Source: Leishmania donovani
Taxonomy: Eukaryota > Euglenozoa > Kinetoplastea > Trypanosomatida > Trypanosomatidae
Reading direction: 5' to 3'
Assembly: GCF_000227135.1 (NCBI RefSeq)
Contig: NC_018252.1
Span: 1-64,000 of the forward strand
Length of the DNA stretch: 64,000 bases
This document shows positions 17,818 through 27,605 of the stretch, one piece after another. The translations under genes and the position numbers were made by a program. Every line of letters starts with the position of its first letter. The stretch's first letter is position 1. A model generated the notes under the pieces. The model made no database searches. It saw only the letters and a list, made by a program, of their open reading frames with translations, and was not told the origin of the DNA.

Positions 17818-19489
17818 GACGCCCTGCCTCCCACGTGCTATCGACACTACCACGTAAGGAAAGTGCACGCAGCAGAGTGTCGTACAAATACAGGGAGACA
17901 GAGATAGACGCACGTCGGCGACGCAATCACGAGGAAACGCGATCGAAAAGCGTGAGACGATAGCACCGTCGCAGCCACCACTCCGTGCCGATTCGCGTGT
18001 TCTCCTTTCCTGTTTCAAGGGAAGAGGTACGCGGCTGTCCGCGGAAGATCAGTCGAGGAAGGCCGCAAACCACGTGCACCGCCGCACCAAGCGCGAACGC
18101 CACTACCCAGCGAATGGGAGGCGCACACGTCACAGGAAGAGACACAGAGAGAAGGAGGGAGGCAGAAGCGTTGAAGGCGTTGGAGGCGTTGGAGGAGGAA
18201 GGGGCACAGAGGAGTCGGCGATCGTGTGAGTGCCGAGGAGACCGTGTGTCAGAGGTGAGGCAACAGGCTAGTCCCCCAACACGCACACTCACCCCGCCGT
18301 GCGGCCATCTTCCCATTCCAATCACTCTCCCTTGGCCCATGGAGAGCGCAGGGTGGAGGGCTGCACGAATTGTGCTTGTGCTGCTGCCAAGCGCGACTCG
18401 TGAGGAAGGCTGCGTTGCACCTTCTTCGAGTGGTGTCTTGTGAACCGGGGCAGCTGAGAAAGCCACCGGTGGAGTGATTCAGCTAGGGACGTGATCCTGT
18501 GTGCTCGTATTGTTGTATCGGAGACGGGGGGTCCGGCGCCACTCTCGTTCTGAAACTTCAGAGTTCTGTTCTGCGTAGTAGTCACCGCCCACCCACCCCC
18601 CTGCCGCACGTGAGGCACGAAAAGCCGGAACGCATCAGGGTCTTAAAAGGAAAATGGCCGGTGGAAACGATGAGAGCTATTGAGTAGGAGCCGTGCGCCA
18701 ACTGCCGGCGCTGCAGACTGTGCGGTCGTTGTGTGCACGCGTCCGCCTATGTCCGCGTTTCGAAAGAACAGGAAGAAATGTCAACTAAAAAGGGGACAAC
18801 AACACGTGTCTTCATCTCAAGGGTGCCACTCCGCTGCTCTAAAAGGCAGAGGAGGCCATCCCCGTTCGAACACACTCAGAGTGAAATAGAGGGGGGCACT
18901 ACTTCGCGAAAAGAGAGGCGATCCACAGCAGCGCTGACATGGCCTGTGTTTGTCAGAAGTGTCACTGCCTGCTGACGGCTGCACCAAACGCTCGTCTTCC
19001 AAGGCCCCACTCCACTCTCCCGCCGATTCCGTCAGCGACGAGAGCACCGGTGGCCTCTTCTGGCGTGCACCTGGGCTATGGATCATTTGGTGTTTTACTT
19101 TCCTCAGGAAACGGTTTTCTTTCATCGCTTAGTTACGTCACCGTGGGCTCCAGTGCCCCACTCCCCTCCTAGCCACGCCAGTGCTTCATGCTATCCGACA
19201 ACATCACACCGCTCCCACCCCCTTCAAACAACAAAAAGAAAATCCAGCCACTACAACAGCAACACAGTGGCACAGCGTCACACCTCCGTCACGTGCGAAC
19301 CACCGCATATCACAGCTCCCCCATCGCAGTCGAGTCGATAGAGAGGTGGTGGTGCTGTCGCGACCTACTCGAGGTGCGGCAGCAGCCTACTCCGTCAGCA
19401 CATGGGGGAGGCGTGAGAAGGGGAGGGGAAGAAGATAGGAAGGCCAGCCCGATTGTGCCTGAGGACTGGGACACTACCATGTCCCCGCA
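17818..19489. other. Long intergenic spacer with a short tandem repeat
   Basis: About 1.7 kb. Purine-rich + strand at about 18130-18215 provides a strong pyrimidine tract for the 299-aa gene. Within it a ~10-bp unit (GGCGTTGGAG type) is repeated three times near 18169-18197. The right part is the presumed 3' UTR of the PABP gene. Overlapping frames here are low-complexity and not credible genes. Confidence 0.6.
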
Positions 19490-21124
19490 CTAGTTGCCAG
19501 TGTGCTGCTGAAGCACCGCGTTTGCCTCCTGAATCTTGGAGAGAAGGGCGAAGTGGTCCGCCAGGATCTCGAAAATCTCCTCGCGGCTCATCTCAAGCAG
19601 CATACCCGTAATCTTCGCGGCATTGGACGACTCCAACGGCAGGATGCGGCTGTAGAGAAGCTCGCCAAGATAGTTCTTTTGCTGCTCTGGGGAAAGGGTG
19701 CTGAGGTAGTTCATGTCGACGCCGTCCTGGCGCTGCTGCGGTGGATACTGCTCGCGTGGCTGTGTGTAGCGGTTCGGCGGACGCATCGGTTCGCCTTGCA
19801 TGAGGTGTGGCTCCATGGCGGGGCGACGTATCATTGGGCCAGACATGAACTGTGGCATCCCCATGTTCGGTGGCGGCGGTGGCGGCATCATGGGCGGCAC
19901 CATGTGCGGGAACGGGTGCCGCGGCCACTGCTGCGGGAACGTGTTCATCGGGGGCACCATACGGGACTGGTGGCGCATGGCCGCACGACGCTGCTGAAGC
20001 AGGCGGATGCGCATGTCTTTCTGCTCCGCGTGGCTCACATAAAGAGGCTTCTTTGAGTGCTCTAGAGGCTGCCCATTCAGGCTCCGCAACGCAGCGGAGG
20101 CGTGCTGCCTGTCCTCGAAGCAGACAAAGGCGAACCCCTTGAAGGTGCCATTCGGCTCCTTCATGATGGCACACGATGTGATCTTGCCAAACGGCTCGAA
20201 GATCTCGCGCAGCCTGTCGTCGGTGATGTCGTCAGGCAGGTGTTTTACGTAGAGGTTGCGGCCGTGGTTCTGGTAGAGGGACGCGGCCTTCTTCTTCTCA
20301 CGGTCACGCTCGCTCTTGGAAAGCGCGCGGCACACAACGAGTTTCGCCGCCTTCTCTGTCAGGCCGCTCTCTTCCGACTCGTTCAGCGCCGCGATGGCCT
20401 GGACGGCGGCCTCGTGCTCCTCGAACGCGACCAGGGCGAATTTGGTAGGGAACGGCGCGTGCTCGGAGAGAAACAAGGAATTTACCTTGCCAAATTTTTC
20501 CGCGGCCGCCTTCACGTCCGCCTCCGTGGCGGCGGCCGCGATGTTCTTGATGTAGATGTTCCGGAAGGATTTGGCGGCCATCACCTCGCGGTCGACGCGA
20601 CGGACAAAGGGTGCCACCACCACCTCGCTATCCCCCAACTTACTACCGTTCATGTCGAGCGCCGCCTTGGCGCCTTCGGCTGTCTCGAACTGCACAAAGC
20701 CGTAGCCCTTCGAGTTGCCTGCCGAGTCGAGCGCCACCTTGCACGAGAGCACGCGGCCGCACTTGGTAAAGGCAGCCTGCAGCTCCTTGGCATTAATAGC
20801 AGTATCCAGCTTCTTGACAAACACATTGTTCATGCCGCTCTTGCGCTGGAGCGGGTCGCGGATGGAGAACATGACGCGGATTTGGCGCCCTGGTGCGATG
20901 CCTGTGTAGTTGAGCGCGTCAATCACCTTTTCTGCATCGGCAGTGGTCTGGAAGTTGACGTAGCCATAGCCTAAGGAGCGCTGCGTTGCCATGTCGCGGC
21001 ACACCTTCACGGAGACCACGGGTGCAACAGTACTAAAGAGGTTGTTAATCGCCTCCTCTGGGCGAGGCAGGTCGATCGGCAAGTCGCCGACGTAGACGGA
21101 GGTGCGTTGCACTGGGACCACCAT
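19490..21124 (-). CDS. PABP3: Polyadenylate-binding protein (four RRMs plus MLLE)
   Basis: 544 aa cytoplasmic poly(A)-binding protein. It coats mRNA tails and links them to eIF4G-type partners and decay factors. Domain order is RRM1 (~8-86; RNP2 VYVGDL, RNP1 LGYGYVNF), RRM2 (~99-175; VFVKKL, KGYGFVQF), RRM3 (~189-267; IYIKNI with a degenerate RNP1 FALVAFEE), RRM4 (~290-366; LYVKHL, KGFAFVCF), a Met/Pro-rich linker (~385-465) and a C-terminal MLLE domain (~470-540) with the hallmark KITGMLLE (504-511). Trypanosomatids have several PABPs. Leishmania PABP3 lies on chromosome 25 (LmjF.25.0080 from memory), and the neighbouring genes here fit that place, so PABP3 is the likely paralogue. Confidence 0.93.
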   Translation of the reverse strand: MVVPVQRTSVYVGDLPIDLPRPEEAINNLFSTVAPVVSVKVCRDMATQRSLGYGYVNFQTTADAEKVIDALNYTGIAPGRQIRVMFSIRDPLQRKSGMNNVFVKKLDTAINAKELQAAFTKCGRVLSCKVALDSAGNSKGYGFVQFETAEGAKAALDMNGSKLGDSEVVVAPFVRRVDREVMAAKSFRNIYIKNIAAAATEADVKAAAEKFGKVNSLFLSEHAPFPTKFALVAFEEHEAAVQAIAALNESEESGLTEKAAKLVVCRALSKSERDREKKKAASLYQNHGRNLYVKHLPDDITDDRLREIFEPFGKITSCAIMKEPNGTFKGFAFVCFEDRQHASAALRSLNGQPLEHSKKPLYVSHAEQKDMRIRLLQQRRAAMRHQSRMVPPMNTFPQQWPRHPFPHMVPPMMPPPPPPNMGMPQFMSGPMIRRPAMEPHLMQGEPMRPPNRYTQPREQYPPQQRQDGVDMNYLSTLSPEQQKNYLGELLYSRILPLESSNAAKITGMLLEMSREEIFEILADHFALLSKIQEANAVLQQHTGN

Positions 21125-22261
21125 CGCTGCTGTGTCAGTGTGCGGAATCCCAAAATGATGACGCCGTTGATCTCCAAGTCTATGCCAGCCGTCGACGAAA
21201 CACCTGGGTTACAAGTAACGTCGCCCACGTTGACGCGGCTCTTGTGAGTTCTGGTGCGAAAAACGCGTGGAGGAGCGACGTGGTACAAAATAAAGCGGAG
21301 ATGAATTCAGAAGCGACGAGAGGAAACAGAAGGGGGAAGGGCGGTGGTGGCGGGACGTTGAGTGACTGCACACACACACGGAAGACAGAGATGACCATAA
21401 TACACCAGAGAACCGAAACAAAGGTGAAAAGGGATGGATAACGGGGGAGGGGAGGGGCGGAGAGAGACAGGGAAAGAGAGAAAGTGTAGTGGACAGGATA
21501 GCGTTCAAGGATGAAGCTCATGCAGGCATGCCTTCACGTGCGGTGTCGGAGGGAGCACAGCGTTAGATGCCGCCAATGTACCTGCAACGATGAGATCGTG
21601 AGGGCCGAGGCAGCGCTTCACGCATCTCGTCTGATTGCACACATGCAAGCGGAAAGGACTGGCATGCATAGCAATGCTTGAAAGGGTTGCTTAGTCCTCA
21701 TGTAGGATTCCCTTCGTGTTTCTTAAGGGCCGCCTTCTTGCTGCTGGAGATTGCGCTCTTTTACACTTGTGCAAGTCGCGTGAAAGGAACAACAACACGG
21801 AGAAAAAAATAAGGTACGGCCACCATCAACACTCAAGAACACAGTCTTTAACATCAAGACGAGTTGCGCGGTTGCGCAACGTGTCTTAGAAGAGCACACA
21901 CGCACATATCACACATCGCAACGATGTCCGTTCTCGTTTTTCGTCTTGCCTTAAAGGAAAAAGGGAAGATCCCTGCGAGGGTCGTCAACGCCGCGCCACA
22001 GGGACGGACGTCTTTTGTCCGGTAAATCTCTGTAAATATGAAACACACACACACACACAATCCAACGAGTTTCAAACGCGGAGCAGCGCGAGGGAGAGAC
22101 GTGGGAGGGAATAAGAGAAGGAGGGGCAATTACAAATCACGAAAGATGACCTCCATCTGACCGCGGGGGTGTGGGTGGGGTCACTCACAAGAGCTGCTAA
22201 AAGTGACACGGGAGTACGCCACACCGCTGACGCAAGCTCCGCAGTCGCGATCTTTTTTTTT
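21125..22261. other. Intergenic spacer with CA repeats
   Basis: Purine-rich + strand at about 21430-21487 gives the pyrimidine tract upstream of PABP. CA/GT runs lie near 21368-21380 and 22042-22060. No gene seen. Confidence 0.6.
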
Positions 22262-22522
22262 CTACTTGGAAGGTGGCTCATCGTGTCCAAGCAGCGTTGC
22301 GTCAGAAGAGGGAATGTAAGAGAAGAGGTCGCCAACGTTTTCGTCGCAGAGCTCGTCGAGAAACCAGAGGTCGTCTTCGAAGAACTCAAACTCGGCGTCG
22401 TCCATCTGCTCCTCGCCCTTCGCAGCGTATGCTCTTGGCCCACTAGCCATGGCCGACGTACCGACACCAGAAACCGCCCCGGCCGTCCACCTCACCGGAA
22501 TAGCGCTTAGTCTGCGAAACAT
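22262..22522 (-). CDS. Small acidic protein with mitochondrial-type presequence, 86 aa
   Basis: Not recognised. The N-terminus (MFRRLSAIPVRW) is rich in Arg and hydroxyl residues with no acids for ~35 residues, as in mitochondrial import signals. The remainder is strikingly acidic and aromatic (DDAEFEFFEDDLWFLDEL, ending SDATLLGHDEPPSK). A pyrimidine tract lies upstream (opposite 22707-22740), with the first AG near 22655 and no intervening ATG. Size and layout would suit an accessory subunit of a mitochondrial complex, but no family is identified. Confidence 0.65.
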   Translation of the reverse strand: MFRRLSAIPVRWTAGAVSGVGTSAMASGPRAYAAKGEEQMDDAEFEFFEDDLWFLDELCDENVGDLFSYIPSSDATLLGHDEPPSK

Positions 22523-23476
22523 CCTTCGCTGGGTTTATTTGCCAGTCAGCCTCTGCAGTGAACTTCTCTGCCGTGCACCGAGAACGAAGAAGCTCTTGCT
22601 AGTGGAAAGCAAGAGAACCTTGATCCGATGATGCTATGGAGAGGGCCTCAGCGCTGTGCCGTTCAAGAAAATCGCACCGGCCACAAATGTAAGCGCACAC
22701 ACAGAGAATAAGGAAAGGCGAGAGCGCAAAGAGAGAGGTCGCAACCAACGCGTGTTCCGCATGGAGGCACAGGAAGAGGCGGAGGTGGTCACCTACGTGT
22801 GCGCAGAGACAACCGCAGTGGAAGAGAAGGAGGTGTTGTCACGGTAAAGATGGCACAGTAGGAAAGAAAAAGGTGAACAGATGCATATGTCGGCGGATGC
22901 ATGAATGAGAGAGGAGGAGCAGAAGGCGAAGCGGGGGAGGGGGTGACACTTCGCTGCTGCTTTCGGTCAAACACAGAGCAGAAGACGCCTGGACAGAGGT
23001 ATAGTGCAACACGGCGGAGTCCGATCCTATCCGCGATCACCCTCTCATGGCTGCCGCGGATACCATGCAAAAGCAAGTAACTCTTACAACACCAGCCCTC
23101 TTCACGCCCAGCACTGCAGGAGGGTACTAGCCCTCAGCGTAGGTGAAGACATTTGTGCGCGTGTTTTTGATTAGCAACGCACCGAGAGAGTGAGAGGGCC
23201 ATGAATGGAAGCGATGAGCGCGCGAAGCAAACATTGGAGGGGCGGTGCAAAATACACAGCAGACGGAGAGCCGATCCCACAGAGCCCAGTGCGACGATTG
23301 GAGGAAATAGCTTCCCTCTCCTCTTCGGGCACGAGGGCAGTGGGAAGCGCGCCAGTGGGCTGCTACGGTCGAGCGGGAGGAGGGTCTTTCACCGATGCAC
23401 CTCCTCAGCAGATATATGCTGGGAGGCCGCTTGAACAGGGCTGCATCGCTCACTTGCACAGGACGGCCACCGCCCT
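22523..23476. other. Intergenic spacer
   Basis: Purine-rich + strand segments at 22707-22740 and about 22903-22942 are the likely splice and processing signals. No gene seen. Confidence 0.6.
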
Positions 23477-23839
23477 TCACGCCTGCTTTAGGAAGACCGC
23501 ATAGATGAAGTAGAGAAGCAAGAAGCCAATACAGCCGAAGGCGGCGGTGTGCTTCCACCCGTAGCGGCCCATCACACTCTTAACGGAGCTCACCGCCGAG
23601 TTCACGCCACAGCGAGCCGTCTGAAAGACCTTGTCAAGCGACCTGAGGAGTTCGTTTTGTTCCTCCGCCTCACGGTTGAGGTGACCGGCCATTGTTTTCA
23701 TGTGCGCCACGCTGCTGCCGAGTGCACGTAGCATCGCCTCATTCTCGCGGTGGATCTCTTCCTCCATATGCTCGTAACGGTTGGTCGGATTCGTCGACGC
23801 CTTGGCCGCCTTCGAGTTCCCGTAGAGAGACGACTGCAT
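23477..23839 (-). CDS. BET1: Bet1-like Qc-SNARE
   Basis: 120 aa tail-anchored SNARE expected to act in ER-to-Golgi vesicle fusion with partners of the Sed5/Bos1/Sec22 type. The SNARE helix spans about residues 22-82 (RYEHMEEEIHRENEAMLRAL onward). The central-layer Gln is in EEQNELLRSLD (Q61), matching the T-Q-N-K-L-L position of Bet1. It is followed by a single C-terminal membrane anchor (~97-117, ending FIYAVFLKQA). The short N-terminus has no extra domain, typical of Bet1. The frame continues upstream to 24100 through Pro/Ser-rich leader sequence that is not family-like, so the Met at 23839 is chosen. SFT2 and RAMP4 nearby are also secretory-pathway genes, but this is probably coincidental. 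Confidence 0.85.
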   Translation of the reverse strand: MQSSLYGNSKAAKASTNPTNRYEHMEEEIHRENEAMLRALGSSVAHMKTMAGHLNREAEEQNELLRSLDKVFQTARCGVNSAVSSVKSVMGRYGWKHTAAFGCIGFLLLYFIYAVFLKQA

Positions 23840-24712
23840 CGTTCTTTCCCAAGTTTGAGCACCACCTCTAGAGCCGCTGGAAGATGCGGGGCCCGAGGTG
23901 CATGCAGCTGCTGGTGTGGGGATGAAGTACAAGTGGGTTCCTCTGTTCCACTCTAAAAGGCAAACATGGGAGAGAGGGTGACTCCGACACAGAGACTGAA
24001 CAGCCAGCGGCACAATGCAGAGGGGTGGGGGTGGGGGTGGACGAGAGACTGAAGATGGGATATGAGTCGACACACCTTTCGAGGAATGGAGGGTAGCCAC
24101 TAGTCGAAGCTCACTCCTCCGCGCACAGGTGCGAAGTAGCTCGTCCCAGCGGAAGAAGTGTGAAGAGAGGTCATCTACACAGCTCGTTGTTGCGCATTGA
24201 CTGCGTCAGCAGGCCGGGGAAAGCCGAGCCATCGTACAACCAGAATCAGCACCCAAGGAACCAGAAGCTCGGCAGAAAAAGCGAGAGATCGGATGAGCTC
24301 GGCGCTCCCAAACGATCACATCCTTGGTCCGTTGGCGCGCATGACTAGCGGAGTTCGTGTAAGCGTGGAATGGTCTGTTACACACAGGAGCCACCGTGAC
24401 AACTCGCACTGCATCGACGATGAGAAGAGCTCCTTTATACACACGTCAGCTACAGCACAGTGCAACACCGCGGCTCACAGGCCGTAACCTTCAACTTAGG
24501 AGTGTCCTCACTTTTTCCGCTCTTACTCCGCTGTATTGCTACACACGTCAACACACGAACGAGCAAACACGTCCGGCATTCCGCCGGAGCAGCGAGCAAT
24601 CTTCGGCACTGCACCCACGAACACACGCGCATACACACACACACAAAGAAAAAAAACATATGTGCAAGCAGACGCCACAACATCCTTCGCAGCAATGCTT
24701 CATCGTCCTCTA
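23840..24712. other. Intergenic spacer with CA repeat
   Basis: Includes the SNARE gene's upstream signals and an ACACAC run plus A-rich stretch near 24632-24658, just downstream of the 56-aa gene's stop. No gene seen. Confidence 0.55.
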
Positions 24713-24883
24713 CTAGGACTTCATCATCCGCCGAGCCCCAATGTTGCGACGCCGAATGCGGCGCTTCTTGTCGTGCTCCATGCGAATGTCAATACGGTAA
24801 GGCCGCTTCACGTTCGCCCCCATGCCGCCCTGAAAGGTGCGAGCAAAGAAGTTGCGATATAATGCGCAGCACTGACTAAACAT
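24713..24883 (-). CDS. Very small basic protein, 56 aa (possibly mitochondrial)
   Basis: The sequence runs from MFSQCCALYRNFFARTF to the stop. The N-terminus is Arg-containing with no acids and rich in aromatic residues, like a mitochondrial presequence. The C-terminal half is strongly basic (RMEHDKKRRIRRRNIGARR), which would suit an RNA-contacting small ribosomal subunit, but I cannot assign it to a family. The frame continues to 25060 through Cys/Ser/Leu-rich leader; the Met at 24883 is the best start. It could be a chance frame, although the ordered charge pattern argues for a real gene. Confidence 0.5.
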   Translation of the reverse strand: MFSQCCALYRNFFARTFQGGMGANVKRPYRIDIRMEHDKKRRIRRRNIGARRMMKS

Positions 24884-26724
24884 GATTCGGCCTGTGTGAA
24901 TGAAAAAGAGCAGACGGAACGAGCAAGAGACACAGAAAAGTAGAGAGGAGAGCACAGCGTGGTCGTGGTAAAGGCAGAGGAGGAGGGAGACCGAGTACAT
25001 TGGTGACACGGACGCAGCGGCGTGCGCACGAGAGAAAATAGGCGACTCACGGAGGAACAACAGAGCAGGCCATTATCGCGGGCGAGGGTGACGTAGAGGT
25101 ATGTCCACTCGAGACGTCTGTTAAACATGCACCCCTCATGCGCCGTCAGTGCGGTGCACAACGGTGAACCCTCAACCCTGAATTGTGGTTTGAAGAGAGG
25201 AAGTCGCGGCTTCAAAACGCGTAGATCCGTTGGCTGGCATGCACATCAAGGCGTATGCTACACTCTACCGTTTCCTCATGTTTCTTTGCTTTCGCTTCCA
25301 GAACGCACCAAAGGTCTCTGGAGCAACAGATGGGGCGCGCAGAGCTACTGCGCTCACATCCCCCATGCCGCTGAAGGGGACGTAGGCGGCCCAACGTGCA
25401 GCGTCGGATGTGGAACGGGGGATGAAGCGACACTATCGACAGCGTGCAACGCGTGATGCGCGAAGATACAAAGAGAGAGCAGAGCAAACAAACATCTAGA
25501 GAGAAACCACCGCAGACGCGCCCATCGTTGTCCACATACGCCCCTCTTTTTTTGTTGCACTGCCTCCGTCAGAGCCCTGCTCGTCGAAAGCTCTTCGACA
25601 TCGCTCGGCGTCGTCGCTTTCTCCAGTTCTGCTGCACGCGTAGACAAAGTAGTGAGAAACAAATAGCCCAGCTCACTACCAAGTGTAACGCAGGGGATTT
25701 CGGGGCGGCCTCCTGCTTCTTGCTCTCTAGGTGCCCACATTCTCCCGTACGGCACGTCTTCTACTCCGCATTTCCCGCACGGCCGGTCAGAGCCCCCCTC
25801 CCCCCCTCCACATTACCTGGTGCGGTGCAGCAGCACACACGCGCCACGCCAAACGCGCCGACCAAGCCATCCGAGAGCACGGCCTACGCCTCAAACTCCA
25901 CCCACACCCGCATACCAGCAGGCTGCGCGAGGGCCGGGGGTGGGATGCCTTCCAGCCACGCGGACACTCTGCCCATCATGTGGATGGTGCACACGTGTTC
26001 ACTGTCGCAGGTCGCTCCGGCGCCGCGTCACCCCGGGCCGGCGCACCGGCATCAGCAGCCATGCATCGCCCTCCACGCCCGACGTCGCGTGTGCTTGGCC
26101 CTGCCACCACCACCGGTGGTTGCGCACTTCGCAGGGAGAAATGCGGGGCGGCTTGCTTGGCTTCCTCCCACGCAGAGATGGTGGAGAATACTTGAGCCGG
26201 GTGAAGCCACGCGCTGAGCTGGTCACCACCTCACCCCCTCCTCATCGGCCCGCCGTCATCAAGGCGTGCGGGGAGCGCGAGAAAAAAAAAGTTCGTTGAA
26301 CGGCAGGCTCATGAGGCGCCCGGCTGCCGTCTCAAGGAGCAGCACGAAAAGCAAGACGCTCTCATTTCGCCGACCTATGCGTCCAAACTCAGCGGTTGTG
26401 TCCGAGCAATGAGAAGAGAATGAATTACTAATCCGCAATCGCTGTACGCGCTGTGCCACGATCTCGGTGACACACGCGTTCACGTGTCCCGCAACGCCGA
26501 GTGGGCACCAGCAGAGCAGGTGGCGGGACGTGTAGCGCAGCAACAGTAGGACTCACCATCGCTGTATCGGCACTGCCACAAAGGCGCGTCCGTCGCATCC
26601 ATAGCCGATTGCCGCAAACGTGAAAGCAAACCAAGCATACGGGCACAAATCCATGTACAGCCACAGACAACACAGGAGACGAAGCGGAGCAGCGAGGACG
26701 CAGGTACTCGAAAGCGCCAGCAGC
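24884..26724. other. Long spacer carrying repeat family A, copy 1
   Basis: 1.8 kb between the 56-aa gene and the RAMP4 stop. It contains the ~510-bp repeat at 25773-26282, which starts ~440 nt downstream of the RAMP4 stop codon and so lies in its 3' region. The rest shows only pyrimidine/purine tracts. Confidence 0.65.
25773..26282. mobile_element. Repeat family A, copy 1 (truncated ~0.51 kb SIDER2-like element)
   Basis: 510 bp matching 51086-51594 and the equivalent part of 58889-59444, with about three substitutions seen by eye: CCCGGGCC versus CCCGGTCC near 26038, CGCCCGACG versus CGCCCCACG near 26088, and TTGAGCC versus TTGGGCC near 26195. The ~45 bp at the low-coordinate end of the other two copies are missing. 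At the high-coordinate end it runs into an A run (26282-26290). No convincing target-site duplication was found. Size and 3' UTR position fit a SIDER2-type degenerate retroposon; the assignment is inference and the strand is unresolved. Confidence 0.8.
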
Positions 26725-26940
26725 CTAGTCCTTCATTTTGGGTGATTGCGCCACAGAGAAGTATATGTTCACAAGCGACGAGCCGACAACGATGACGATC
26801 ATGCTCCAGATGAGCCACTGTGGGACGGCCGACTTCTTGTTCTCCCGCTCCTCGCGGCGCCTCAGCTTCTCGTCCTCGGTCAGACGCTGCTGGCTCTGGC
26901 GGCTGCGGGCGCGCATCCTTGCTACCGCTGAGGTGGGCAT
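26725..26940 (-). CDS. RAMP4/SERP1-like ribosome-associated ER membrane protein
   Basis: 71 aa tail-anchored protein. A basic, Arg/Gln-rich cytosolic N-terminus (RMRARSRQSQQRL, RREERENKKSAV) is followed by one membrane helix at about 41-63 (PQWLIWSMIVIVVGSSLVNI) and a short tail. This matches the RAMP4/SERP1/Ysy6 layout, including the P-W-L start of the anchor. RAMP4 associates with the Sec61 translocon and stabilises nascent membrane proteins during stress. The family is short and low in information, so the call rests on architecture plus the 'K..S.VP.WL....' junction. A strong GA tract upstream with a clear AG supports the start. Confidence 0.75.
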   Translation of the reverse strand: MPTSAVARMRARSRQSQQRLTEDEKLRRREERENKKSAVPQWLIWSMIVIVVGSSLVNIYFSVAQSPKMKD

Positions 26941-27605
26941 CGCGTCAAAGTAGGTAGAGTGTCCGCGAGGAGGTGCAGGTTACTCGAATCGGCGCAGCTA
27001 CGAGGAGGAGGCAAACACACCACTGACTGAGCGCAAGAGGGCCAAACAAATAACGAATTCACGCAGCCTGGGGATGTCGAGAGAGAGAGAGAGGGAGAGA
27101 GACGAGAACGTCACCGATGAGGCGTGTTTAGTGCGTGCGTGCCTGCGGCTGTGAACGCGCATGTGTGTCGGCGGCAGGGGAAGGAGCACGTGAGTGCGAA
27201 AGCAGATGGAGGCATGGGGGTTAAGAAACAGAGGGAGAAGAAACGGTGCACATGGGCTGCAAACGAATGGCATACGCGTCGCTCGCCCTTCAAGGCGCAG
27301 AGGTCAAAGAAAACCCCACCGTCATACTGCTGCCTGGAGCCCTCAGAAACTCTCTACCTGCCGCGTGCGCCGTGTCCGGGAACGCTACGGCAAACAAGTG
27401 CCGCAGACGATGGCCTGCGTTCGTTGCCGTCAGCAAGCGGTAGGGAGGCCCGCTCGGCATCGCTTTTCTGCCTCTCTCCGGCTTTATTCAAATCTGTCCG
27501 TGTCCACCGGCTCGCGCCACCGTTATTCGGCCTGAGTCGATGTGCACAGCCTCATAACGAGGGCACGCGTGCAGAGAAGCACACACTCTCGCGTTCGGTG
27601 CCGCA
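26941..27605. other. Intergenic spacer
   Basis: Contains the GA/CT microsatellite and splice acceptor of the RAMP4-like gene and the 3' UTR of the 474-aa gene. Nothing else seen. Confidence 0.6.
27068..27069 (-). promoter_or_regulatory. Predicted spliced-leader acceptor for the RAMP4-like gene
   Basis: The GA-rich + strand tract 27079-27102 is a CT tract on the sense strand. The first AG after it is at 27069-27068, giving a 5' UTR of about 127 nt. Confidence 0.6.

Noticed and set aside
20102..20974. Plus-strand 290-aa frame
   Set aside because: Antisense shadow of the PABP gene, whose RRM and MLLE domains are unmistakable.
25444..26299. Plus-strand frames of 150-257 residues across repeat A, similar to frames at 50985-51620 and 58334-59604
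   Set aside because: Similarity among the copies reflects DNA repeat identity; all three reading frames are open at once and no protein family is visible.
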